In this document: one piece after another, positions 1 to 6,920 of the stretch | Position numbering within the stretch: the first letter of the stretch is position 1 | Layout: each line of letters opens with the position of its first letter | Notes under the pieces: model-generated | What the model saw: only the letters and a program-made list of their open reading frames with translations | Databases searched by the model: none | What the model was told of the DNA's origin: nothing | Made by a program: the position numbers and the translations under genes | Origin: Bacteroidota bacterium | Lineage (GTDB): Bacteria; Bacteroidota; Bacteroidia; UKL13-3 | Length of the DNA: 37,624 nt | Assembly: GCA_034439655.1 (NCBI GenBank) | Contig: JAWXAU010000103.1 | Coordinates: forward strand, 1 to 37,624 | Direction: 5' to 3'

Positions 1-170
1 ATTAATATATGTTCATAGTTTTTGCTATATGCTTCCATATTATAGCTAATCTCTTTACCGTCAATAAATAATTTATAGAAATATTTTACTGTAAAATCAT
101 TGCGTTGTATCCCTTGAAATTCATAAGCCGTAAGATTGTCTATTTTTATTTTTGCAAATTTGAGGTTTTG
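1..170 (-). pseudogene. Open continuation of the secreted-protein gene beyond an in-frame TAG (runs off the window)
   Basis: The reading frame of the upstream 228-residue protein stays open after its TAG (complement of 171-173) up to the window edge, about 56 codons with no other stop. The translation looks like real protein, with segments such as KFAKIKIDNLTAYEFQG and YFYKLFIDGKEISYN, and has no start codon suited to an independent gene near the stop. It therefore looks like the C-terminal part of the same gene, cut off by one nonsense codon. Alternatives are a sequencing or assembly error, a true nonsense mutation, or programmed readthrough. The far end is outside the window. Confidence 0.55.
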
Positions 171-857
171 CTATACCAAACCGGCTGGTTTTTCCTTTTT
201 ATACTCTTTTATACTTTTGGGGCAAACCAATTCATCGGGCCTGAGAAACACTTCAAGCACACTGCTGTCAAAATCATTGCTTTCAAAACTAACCCGCTCA
301 AATGGCAAAACTTCCACCGTTTGAAGTTTGGAACCAGAGAAGTCTAAATCAAAATCTAAAGTCTGTTGGGCACTGTATTTATAGGTGGAGTCTATAATAA
401 AAGAAAATGCCGATTTTTTCATCTCTGCCATCGTCTTTACATTATTGTTGTCCTCCATCAATACCACCTCAATCTGTCGCTCTCCATCAACAATAATTAG
501 CATGGCATACGATGAAAAACATTCATTGTCTTCCTTGTCAAAATAATATGAATTGAACCCATTTATGATATAATGCTTGGGTTTAATAACATGGGTGCTG
601 CATTGTCGTATTAACTTTTGTTGGTCGAAATTGGTTTCTTTTACATATATAAAATTCTTGCGGTCGGTAGAATGAAATCCATGACCTGCTCTATTTGGCA
701 AAAAACCTTCTGGTGCCACCATCGCCCAACCTGTGCCTGGCAATCTACAATAATTGCTTTCAAACTTATTGTTAATCACACTGTCAACTGACGGACCAGC
801 AAAAGCAGATGCCATTGATAATAGGATACAAATCGATATTGAGAATATTTTATGCAA
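171..857 (-). CDS. Secreted or periplasmic protein of unknown function, ended by an in-frame amber codon
   Basis: The protein has 228 residues up to the TAG. Residues 1-20 form a typical Sec signal peptide (MHKIFSISICILLSMASAFA), so the mature protein is probably periplasmic or surface located. The start is TTG: the only codons between the upstream in-frame stop and the signal peptide are AAT, CTG and TTG, and the next Met (residue 15) would destroy the signal. The start overlaps the end of gmk by 8 bases, which suggests translational coupling within a gmk operon. I do not recognise the family with confidence. The body has the alternating hydrophobic pattern of a beta-rich domain (for example YAMLIIVDGERQIEVVLMED). 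The frame continues after the TAG into position 1, so the annotated end is probably not the original end. Confidence 0.65.
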   Translation of the reverse strand: MHKIFSISICILLSMASAFAGPSVDSVINNKFESNYCRLPGTGWAMVAPEGFLPNRAGHGFHSTDRKNFIYVKETNFDQQKLIRQCSTHVIKPKHYIINGFNSYYFDKEDNECFSSYAMLIIVDGERQIEVVLMEDNNNVKTMAEMKKSAFSFIIDSTYKYSAQQTLDFDLDFSGSKLQTVEVLPFERVSFESNDFDSSVLEVFLRPDELVCPKSIKEYKKEKPAGLV

Positions 858-1458
858 CAGATTCTATGTTTTGTTGATCCTTCGGTTTAAGTCCAGTAAA
901 ATTTGAAACCAATGCCTCTGCGGCCTCAAAAGCGGTTTTCAAATCAGCATTAACTAGTACGCTGTCAAATTCATTCTCATACTTTAATTCCGAAACGGCT
1001 TTATTCAATCTCACCTCTAGTTGCAATGCTGTCTCGGTCGAACGATTGTATAAACGCTCCTTCAACACTTCAATGGAAGCTGGTTTTACAAAAACAGATA
1101 AGGCCTTTTCCCCATATTGTTTTTTTATGTTCAAGCCCCCTTCTACATCTATATCAAAAAGTACATGTTTTCCCATGTCCCACAACCTATCTATTTCCGA
1201 TTTTAAGGTGCCGTAGAAACTACCCGGATATACTTCTTCGTGTTCTACAAATTCACTGTTGTGGACTTTTTCTTTAAATAAATCTATATCCAAAAAGTAA
1301 TAATCCCTTCCATCAATTTCTCCAATCCGTCTTTGCCTCGTGCACGCCGAAACCGAAAAAGCCAAGCCATCGAACTTATTAAGTAAGTGCTTGACAATAG
1401 TAGTTTTACCGCTACCTGAAGGTGCTGAAAAAATAATAAGTTTTCCTCCTTTTTTCAT
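850..1458 (-). CDS. gmk: Guanylate kinase
   Basis: This enzyme transfers phosphate from ATP to GMP, giving GDP for nucleic acid and GTP synthesis in the cytoplasm. The 202 residues match the usual length. The P-loop APSGSGKT lies at residues 12-19. The guanylate-kinase signature with the GMP-binding arginines follows at about 40-55 (TRQRRIGEIDGRDYYFL), and the later FDIDVEGGLNIK segment is also typical. ATG 1458 is supported by a good promoter that ends 11 bases upstream. The 3' end overlaps the next minus-strand gene by 8 bases. It is divergent from pdhA. Nothing odd is seen in the protein. Confidence 0.97.
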   Translation of the reverse strand: MKKGGKLIIFSAPSGSGKTTIVKHLLNKFDGLAFSVSACTRQRRIGEIDGRDYYFLDIDLFKEKVHNSEFVEHEEVYPGSFYGTLKSEIDRLWDMGKHVLFDIDVEGGLNIKKQYGEKALSVFVKPASIEVLKERLYNRSTETALQLEVRLNKAVSELKYENEFDSVLVNADLKTAFEAAEALVSNFTGLKPKDQQNIESVA

Positions 1459-1469
1459 TTTTGTGAAGG

Positions 1470-1500
1470 CAAAGATAAACCCTCAAGTATGTATCAACAA
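1470..1500 (-). promoter_or_regulatory. Promoter of gmk (TTG-N20-TATCTTTG)
   Basis: On the minus strand TATCTTTG (complement of 1470-1477) matches the Bacteroidota -7 consensus TAnnTTTG exactly. A TTG (complement of 1498-1500) lies 20 bases upstream as the -33 element. The ATG follows after 11 bases, so the leader would be only a few bases long. Confidence 0.75.
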
Positions 1501-1617
1501 TTTATTAACGACTCCTATTTGCCCAAAAACTTACATATTAGTTTTGTTCTCAATTAAATAGCTCTATTTCAGACACAAATAAACCTAAAAAAATAGTCAA
1601 GATGATTGTTTGTGCTT

Positions 1618-1625
1618 TATATTTG
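1618..1625 (+). promoter_or_regulatory. -7 promoter element of pdhA (TATATTTG)
   Basis: TATATTTG fits TAnnTTTG exactly and lies 26 bases before the GTG at 1652. No TTG is seen at the ideal distance upstream. Its position inside the longest possible reading frame argues against a TTG start at 1610. Confidence 0.55.
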
Positions 1626-1651
1626 CCCCCCTTATTTTAAACCTAGAAAAG

Positions 1652-2650
1652 GTGGTTAAAGAATCTAAATATAACAAAGAGCAATACACAGAATGGTTCA
1701 ACGCAATGTTGTTGATGAGGCGTTTTGAAGAAAAATCTGCTCAGTTGTATGGCCAACAAAAGATTAAAGGTTTTTGTCATTTATATATTGGCCAAGAGGC
1801 AGTTGTAGCTGGCACTATGAGTGCAATTCAAAAAGACGACCGCATCATTACCGCCTATCGAGACCATGCCCATGCATTGGGTTGTGGTATTAGTGCAAAT
1901 GCTGTAATGGCAGAGCTTTATGGAAAATCTACAGGATGCTCAAAAGGCAAAGGTGGTTCCATGCACTTGTTTAGCAAAGAACATAATTTTTTTGGCGGGC
2001 ACGGTATCGTTGGTGGGCAAATACCCCTCGGTGCTGGTATGGCCTTAGCCGACCAATATCGTGGAGGCAAGCAAATAACAATTTGTTATATGGGCGATGG
2101 GGCCGTGCGTCAAGGAGCTTTACACGAAACTTTTAATATGGCAATGCTCTGGAAATTACCTGTTATTTTTGTTTGCGAAAATAATGGTTACGCTATGGGC
2201 ACATCTGTTGAACGCACAACAAATATGTTGGAGATTTATAAAATTGGACTCGGCTACGACATGCCTTCAAAATTAGTAAATGGCATGGCGGTAGAAACTG
2301 TTCACGAGGCTATAGTCGATGCCGCTAAACATTGCAGAGACGGCAAAGGGCCTGTTTTTCTTGAAATAAAAACCTATCGGTACAAGGGTCATAGTATGAG
2401 CGACCCCGCAAAATATCGTACTAAAGAAGAAGTTGAAGGATTCAAACAACAAGACCCGCTTGAAGCAGTGAGGGCTGTTTTGATGTCGAATAAATATCTA
2501 TCAGAAAAGGAAATTGAAGAAATTGAAACCCGAATTGAAAAGGAGGTAAGTGATAGTGTGGAATTTGCCGAGAACTCGCCATACCCCGATCATGCCGATA
2601 TATATTCAGACGTGTATGTAGAAAACGATTATCCTTTTATCATACAATAA
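1652..2650 (+). CDS. pdhA: Pyruvate dehydrogenase E1 component, alpha subunit
   Basis: The alpha subunit of the thiamine-diphosphate E1 enzyme decarboxylates pyruvate and passes the acetyl group to the E2 lipoyl domain. The TPP-binding motif runs from GDGAVRQGALHE to CENNGYAMGT, the classic GDG...NN pattern. Also typical are the N-terminal MRRFEEKSAQLYGQQKIKGF, the central GGHGIVGGQIPLGAGMA and the phosphorylation-loop-like YRYKGHSMSDPAKYR. I chose GTG 1652 (332 residues) because the frame upstream contains a -7 promoter box and does not resemble the family. Genes for E1 beta and E2 are not adjacent; the next gene is a TPR protein 33 bases downstream, probably co-transcribed. A branched-chain 2-oxoacid E1 alpha is the alternative, but the motifs favour pyruvate dehydrogenase. 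Confidence 0.93.
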   Translation: MVKESKYNKEQYTEWFNAMLLMRRFEEKSAQLYGQQKIKGFCHLYIGQEAVVAGTMSAIQKDDRIITAYRDHAHALGCGISANAVMAELYGKSTGCSKGKGGSMHLFSKEHNFFGGHGIVGGQIPLGAGMALADQYRGGKQITICYMGDGAVRQGALHETFNMAMLWKLPVIFVCENNGYAMGTSVERTTNMLEIYKIGLGYDMPSKLVNGMAVETVHEAIVDAAKHCRDGKGPVFLEIKTYRYKGHSMSDPAKYRTKEEVEGFKQQDPLEAVRAVLMSNKYLSEKEIEEIETRIEKEVSDSVEFAENSPYPDHADIYSDVYVENDYPFIIQ

Positions 2651-2683
2651 AAAACATAAAGTATATTATAATATCTATTTAAA

Positions 2684-3403
2684 ATGGAGCAAAACGAAAC
2701 AACAGAATTCAACCAAGAAAATGTGGATGCATCATCCAAAATGCATAAGAAAAAATTTCATTGGGGTAACTTTTTCATGAACAATAAAAAGGGCCTAACC
2801 ATTGGCGTTAGTGCTATTGTACTTCTTTTGGGCTGCTACTTGGGCTATAAATATTTTATTGTAGAACCAGGCCAAGAAGAAGCAAATAACAAAGCCTATA
2901 AAGCTGAGGACATGATGGATTTTGACGATTCGCTTATGTATGCCATGAACGGAGACGCTAAAATGGGAATTACCGGTTTAAAAGAAATCGCCGATGATTA
3001 TGGCTATACAAAAGCTGGTAAACGTGCCGCATTAAGGATTGGAAAAATACTTTTGGAGCAAGGTAAAACTGATGAAGCCATTGAATACTTGGAAAAATTT
3101 GACCTTGGCGACAAAGTTGCACAAACCCACGCCCTTGGTAATTTAGGACAAGCCTATTCCGATAAAAAGGAGTATGAAAAAGCCGCAAGCTATTTTCAAA
3201 AAGCCGCCGATCATGCTAAACTCATAAACATCTCTGCCCGTTATCAAAAATTAGCAGGCTTGGCTTATGAAGAATTAAAAGAATACGAAAAAGCCGCCGA
3301 CTGTTATCAAAAAGTTCAAAAAGAATATTTCAATAGCGACCAAGCACGAGATATTGAAAAATATATAGAACGTGCCAAGGGACTTGCAAAAACTAAAAAA
3401 TAA
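2684..3403 (+). CDS. Membrane-anchored tetratricopeptide-repeat protein
   Basis: The protein has 239 residues. The N-terminal 35 are polar and charged (cytoplasmic), residues about 37-59 form one transmembrane helix (GLTIGVSAIVLLLGCYLGYKY), and the rest is a periplasmic run of TPR units at about 100-230 (for example ALGNLGQAYSDKKEYEKAAS and KLAGLAYEELKEYEKAADCY). The layout resembles the YfgM/ancillary SecYEG translocon family, an inferred and uncertain role: TPRs bind proteins, but no partner is visible. It follows pdhA by 33 bases with no promoter seen and is ended by a strong terminator, so it is probably the last gene of the pdhA transcript. Confidence 0.85.
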   Translation: MEQNETTEFNQENVDASSKMHKKKFHWGNFFMNNKKGLTIGVSAIVLLLGCYLGYKYFIVEPGQEEANNKAYKAEDMMDFDDSLMYAMNGDAKMGITGLKEIADDYGYTKAGKRAALRIGKILLEQGKTDEAIEYLEKFDLGDKVAQTHALGNLGQAYSDKKEYEKAASYFQKAADHAKLINISARYQKLAGLAYEELKEYEKAADCYQKVQKEYFNSDQARDIEKYIERAKGLAKTKK

Positions 3404-3420
3404 TTGATTATATATTCAAA

Positions 3421-3460
3421 AAAACCCTTGGCTTATTAGATATTTGCCAAGGGTTTTTTT
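3421..3460 (+). terminator. Rho-independent terminator after the TPR gene
   Basis: A perfect 12-bp stem AAAACCCTTGGC (3421-3432) pairs with GCCAAGGGTTTT (3446-3457), followed by a run of T. It separates the pdhA-TPR transcript from ribH, whose ATG is 18 bases further on. Confidence 0.9.
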
Positions 3461-3477
3461 ATTTTAAATCCAACCAC

Positions 3478-3942
3478 ATGACACAAGCTCCATCAGAAGA
3501 TTATAAAACACTACAGGTTATCAATGCAGATGATATTCTTATTGGTATTGTCATTGCTCAATGGAATGCTCACATTACCGAAAAGTTACTGCATGGTGCT
3601 ATAGAAGTATTGGATTATTATAATATCCAGTTTGTGCAAATACAAGTACCCGGTAGTTTTGAATTGCCTTTGGCTGCACAAAAATTAGCTCAACGCAACG
3701 ACATCAATGCCGTTATTTGCCTAGGGTGCGTAGTTCAAGGTGATACAAAACATTTTGATTATGTTTGCCAAGCATCTGCTCAAGGAATATTAGAAGTAGG
3801 TCTTAAGTATAATAAACCTGTTATATTTGGATTGCTCACTACAAATGACGAACAACAAGCACTCGACCGTGCAGGAGGAGTGTTGGGCAATAAAGGAATA
3901 GAGGCAGCTATTACGGCAATTAAAATGATAGCTATTTTATGA
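3478..3942 (+). CDS. ribH: 6,7-dimethyl-8-ribityllumazine synthase
   Basis: This is the penultimate enzyme of riboflavin synthesis. It condenses 5-amino-6-ribitylamino-uracil with 3,4-dihydroxy-2-butanone 4-phosphate, and family members assemble into pentamers or 60-mer capsids. The 154 residues match the family length. Visible signatures are VPGSFELPLAAQKLA (residues 58-72) and GCVVQGDTKHFDYV, which contains the catalytic His92. ATG 3478 lies just after the terminator of the preceding transcript. I see no clear promoter in the 18-base gap, so the promoter may lie within the terminator region. The stop overlaps the fmt start by 4 bases (ATGA). Confidence 0.96.
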   Translation: MTQAPSEDYKTLQVINADDILIGIVIAQWNAHITEKLLHGAIEVLDYYNIQFVQIQVPGSFELPLAAQKLAQRNDINAVICLGCVVQGDTKHFDYVCQASAQGILEVGLKYNKPVIFGLLTTNDEQQALDRAGGVLGNKGIEAAITAIKMIAIL

Positions 3943-4868
3943 ATATAGTTTTTTATGGCACCCCGCAGTTTGCTGTTCCCTCATTGAAAGCCATAGTTAA
4001 AGCGGGCTTTAAAGTAAAGGCTGTTGTTACCATGCCCGATAAACTTGCAGGCAGAGGGATGAAACCAACACCTTCTGCTGTAAAACTTGCAGCTACCGAA
4101 TTGGGCATACCTGTGTTGCAGCCTGAAAAAATGAAATCTCCTGAGTTTATGCAGCAATTAAAAAACATAAACCCCGATATACAAATAGTTATTGCCTTTA
4201 GAATGATGCCAGAAATGGTTTGGAATTTTCCACCAAAAGGTACTTTTAATTTGCATGCCTCCATGTTGCCGCAATATCGAGGAGCAGCCCCCATCAATCG
4301 AGCTATAATGAATGGTGAAATAAGCACAGGGCTAAGTACTTTTTTTTTAAAACATGAAATTGACACCGGCAATATTATTATACAAAAGGAAATGCCCATA
4401 TACCACGACGAAACATTTGGTAAATTGCACGATAGAATGATGATGGAAGGTGCGGATCTTGTAGTGCAAAGTGTAAAACTTATTGAAAAAGGCGACCTTG
4501 AATTACAACCTCAAATAGAAACGCTCGAGTTAAAACATGCACCAAAAATATTTAAGTCGGATTGCGAAATAAAGTGGTCGTCCAACTGTGAAGAAATATA
4601 TAATAAAATAAGAGGGTTAAGCCCTTTCCCTGCTGCTTATACTACCATTAATGGTGAACCATTTAAAATATATTTTGCTAATTTTGAAATAAACAAACAG
4701 CATGGATTGCCGGGCGAAATTATTATAGAAAAACACCTCATGAAGATAACCTGTAACAATGGTTTTATATGTCCGACAGAGGTGCAATTGGCAGGAAAAA
4801 AAAGAATGGCAGTTATGGACTATGTGAATGGTTTAAAAGGTCAAAGCTCAATGTTAGCTGGTTCTTGA
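3939..4868 (+). CDS. fmt: Methionyl-tRNA formyltransferase
   Basis: This enzyme formylates the initiator Met-tRNA with 10-formyl-tetrahydrofolate as donor. The 309 residues are typical. The N-terminus reads MNIVFYGTPQFAVPSLKAI, the formyl-transferase core has NLHASMLPQYRGAAPINRAI at about 104-123 (the SLLPxYRGAAPI motif with the catalytic N-x-H), and HEIDTGNIIIQ lies at about 138-148. The C-terminal tRNA-binding domain is present (RGLSPFPAAYTTI). It starts inside the ribH stop codon, implying translational coupling. Its 3' end overlaps the convergent MFS gene by 28 bases. Confidence 0.96.
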   Translation: MNIVFYGTPQFAVPSLKAIVKAGFKVKAVVTMPDKLAGRGMKPTPSAVKLAATELGIPVLQPEKMKSPEFMQQLKNINPDIQIVIAFRMMPEMVWNFPPKGTFNLHASMLPQYRGAAPINRAIMNGEISTGLSTFFLKHEIDTGNIIIQKEMPIYHDETFGKLHDRMMMEGADLVVQSVKLIEKGDLELQPQIETLELKHAPKIFKSDCEIKWSSNCEEIYNKIRGLSPFPAAYTTINGEPFKIYFANFEINKQHGLPGEIIIEKHLMKITCNNGFICPTEVQLAGKKRMAVMDYVNGLKGQSSMLAGS

Positions 4869-6175
4869 GTGGGTTTATTGTTAGGCAGCCTCCACTTCTG
4901 CATTGATTTTCTGTGATAATAAATGGCAAACAATAGCAATATAATTGAGGCGATAAATGCACCCACAAAGCTAAACATGGAAAATAACAAGGTGCCTATA
5001 ATAGGTGCTAGTAAACCTCTAATTCCAGTAAGCGAACAATGAATTGCTTGATACGTGGCCACTTGGTCATTCGGTGCAAAATAACTGCTCCCTATTCCCC
5101 ACAAAATAGTCATACTACTTTGAAAAAAGCCATATGCCAAATATGCCAAGGCTAAAAATACAAATATCCGAATGCTATTCATAGGGATTGTTTGATGAAA
5201 GAAATATGCTCCTATCATCAATACAAAAAACAAAGCACATATAATAAAACTCATATTGCCAAACTTTCTAGGATCTTTCCGGTCCAGTATCAATCCAAAT
5301 AGCGGGAATGTCAGTATAGCTAATACCAAAGCTATTCCTTTGTATCCAGCCACTTCACTATAATTCAAATCATATTCGTCATTCAAAAATTTTGCGACCA
5401 CGCCCAAGTTCATCAAAAAGGCGACGCCATATATCATCATACCAATTTGAAAATCCCTAAAGGGTTTATTCTCTGTGAGTATTTTAATCGATTTATCCAA
5501 AGTATTGCCCCACGATTCAAATAAACTAATATCATCATAATACTTTTGCTCTGTTTCGTTTCTTATTTTTGATATGAGATAAATGGAAAATAATCCCAGT
5601 ACTCCCAATACTGGATAAACATAAGCAAACGACGTGGGAACCTCGTCCAAAAGCCAGCCAAACAATAAACTTGATACCAGTTGTGTAAACAAATTAATAG
5701 ACCAGGAATAACTATATAATTTACCTAATTTGTCAGGACTATAATTTAGCTTGAGTAAGTGATTAATTAGTGGAATAGTAAATGGCGATGCAAAATAAAA
5801 AAGGAGAAACACCATCAAAAAAACATTCTGAACCCAGTCACTTTGCAATTGATCCTGGGGAAGAATAGGGAAGAAAATAAATAATAGTAAGGGTATCCTT
5901 GTAAATAACCCTATTCGCGAGAGCAATCTTTTTTTATTGACCACCTTCTCGTAAAACTGGGTGAAGAATATACTAAATGGCAGTACCAAAACTCCCAACT
6001 GAAACAGTAAACTAATCTTAAATAAATCAGGATGGAAGTTTTTTTGAAACACAAATTCATTTAAGGTAAAACTACCCAATATAAGCCCATCCAAAAGGCT
6101 ATACACCGTATGCAATAAAAAGGTACGCCTTTCATTTTCGCTTAGGTCGGTGTATACATTAAGTATACTGTTCAT
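4841..6175 (-). CDS. Major-facilitator-type membrane protein
   Basis: The protein has 444 residues with about 11-12 hydrophobic segments along its whole length, a mid-protein hydrophilic loop (SKIRNETEQKYYDDISLFESWG) and a short basic C-terminal tail. This fits an MFS transporter, although the usual GxxxDRxxRR loop is only weakly visible (EKVVNKKRLLSR and FGLILDRKDPRKFG). The substrate cannot be told. I chose ATG 6175; the frame can be extended to GTG 6190. The 3' end overlaps fmt by 28 bases on the other strand. It probably has its own transcript, as a terminator lies between it and the upstream minus-strand gene. Confidence 0.75.
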   Translation of the reverse strand: MNSILNVYTDLSENERRTFLLHTVYSLLDGLILGSFTLNEFVFQKNFHPDLFKISLLFQLGVLVLPFSIFFTQFYEKVVNKKRLLSRIGLFTRIPLLLFIFFPILPQDQLQSDWVQNVFLMVFLLFYFASPFTIPLINHLLKLNYSPDKLGKLYSYSWSINLFTQLVSSLLFGWLLDEVPTSFAYVYPVLGVLGLFSIYLISKIRNETEQKYYDDISLFESWGNTLDKSIKILTENKPFRDFQIGMMIYGVAFLMNLGVVAKFLNDEYDLNYSEVAGYKGIALVLAILTFPLFGLILDRKDPRKFGNMSFIICALFFVLMIGAYFFHQTIPMNSIRIFVFLALAYLAYGFFQSSMTILWGIGSSYFAPNDQVATYQAIHCSLTGIRGLLAPIIGTLLFSMFSFVGAFIASIILLLFAIYYHRKSMQKWRLPNNKPTQEPANIEL

Positions 6176-6213
6176 ATAGTTTGGCTTCACCAGAAAAGGT
6201 TATAACATTTGAG

Positions 6214-6246
6214 CAAAAAAAAAGCGGACTAAAGCCCGCTTTTAAA
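6214..6246 (-). terminator. Rho-independent terminator of the 181-residue secreted-protein gene
   Basis: Read on the minus strand, a stem AAAGCGG...CCGCTTT (complement of 6236-6242 and 6221-6227) is followed by about ten T residues. It lies 16 bases after the stop codon at 6262 and before the MFS gene. Confidence 0.8.
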
Positions 6247-6261
6247 TATTATTAAATAAAA

Positions 6262-6807
6262 TTAAGCTTTATATATTTTTATTCTTACTTCAAATCCTGA
6301 TCCACCGCCATTCACTTTACGTATTTCGAGTTCAATTGTTTTTCCAGATGGAAGAGCATCCCAGTCAGAGAATGAATCACGCTTTTTCTCATCTATATTT
6401 GTTTCACCTCCATTTGCATTTTGGGGTTGTTTGCTTTCGCTAAAGAAAACCGTTTTTAGGTGTTCTCCAATATTGTCATAGCCCCATGACTGCATGCCAG
6501 CAGTACAGCCTTGCAATTTGGTTTTAAGGTCGCTGAATTTAGCTTTAGCAGCATCTTCGCTAACACCACTAACCATAGTGGCTATATACCATCCACTATT
6601 TTCTTCTATTACACACGATTTAGCACCTGCTATGTTTTGTGTTGCAGTCCATTGGCCATCGTATTGGGCACCAGAAAACTTGCCTTTCATGGCTTCAAAC
6701 CCTGTACTGGAAGCATCAACAACAGCAGTAACGTTACCGCAAAGGTCTTGTGCCGTAGTTACGCCATAAGCGAACAAAAGAGCGGCAAATAATGATAATT
6801 TTTTCAT
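6262..6807 (-). CDS. Small secreted protein of unknown function
   Basis: The protein has 181 residues with a clear signal peptide (MKKLSLFAALLFAYGVTTAQ, cleavage probably after the Ala-Gln region), so it is exported. The mature part contains three cysteines, a stretch with alternating beta-like pattern (SGWYIATMVSGV, KTIELEIRKV), and a low-complexity polar linker (KQPQNANGGETNIDEKKRD). I do not recognise a family. It is a single-gene transcript: a promoter lies 22 bases upstream and a strong terminator 16 bases downstream. It lies downstream of the giant T9SS cargo gene but is separated from it by 113 bases and its own promoter. It carries no visible T9SS sorting domain. Confidence 0.75.
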   Translation of the reverse strand: MKKLSLFAALLFAYGVTTAQDLCGNVTAVVDASSTGFEAMKGKFSGAQYDGQWTATQNIAGAKSCVIEENSGWYIATMVSGVSEDAAKAKFSDLKTKLQGCTAGMQSWGYDNIGEHLKTVFFSESKQPQNANGGETNIDEKKRDSFSDWDALPSGKTIELEIRKVNGGGSGFEVRIKIYKA

Positions 6808-6829
6808 GACAGATTTATTTACTTTTTTG

Positions 6830-6860
6830 CAAAATAAAGATACTTTTCCCGTTTATTCAA
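6830..6860 (-). promoter_or_regulatory. Promoter of the 181-residue secreted-protein gene (TTG-N20-TTATTTTG)
   Basis: TTATTTTG (complement of 6830-6837) differs from TAnnTTTG only at its second base and has TTG (complement of 6858-6860) 20 bases upstream. The same box with the same spacing precedes tilS and the AlbA_2-domain gene. Confidence 0.6.
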
Positions 6861-6920
6861 ACATTTCAACACTTAAATGTTTAAAAACATTTCAGTTAGT
6901 TGATTGTAAGAGTATTGCAG

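Noticed and set aside
171-173. TAG as a sense codon (altered genetic code)
   Set aside because: Other intact genes here end with TAG (for example the 63-residue protein, rsmA and alanine dehydrogenase), so TAG is a normal stop and the case is local.
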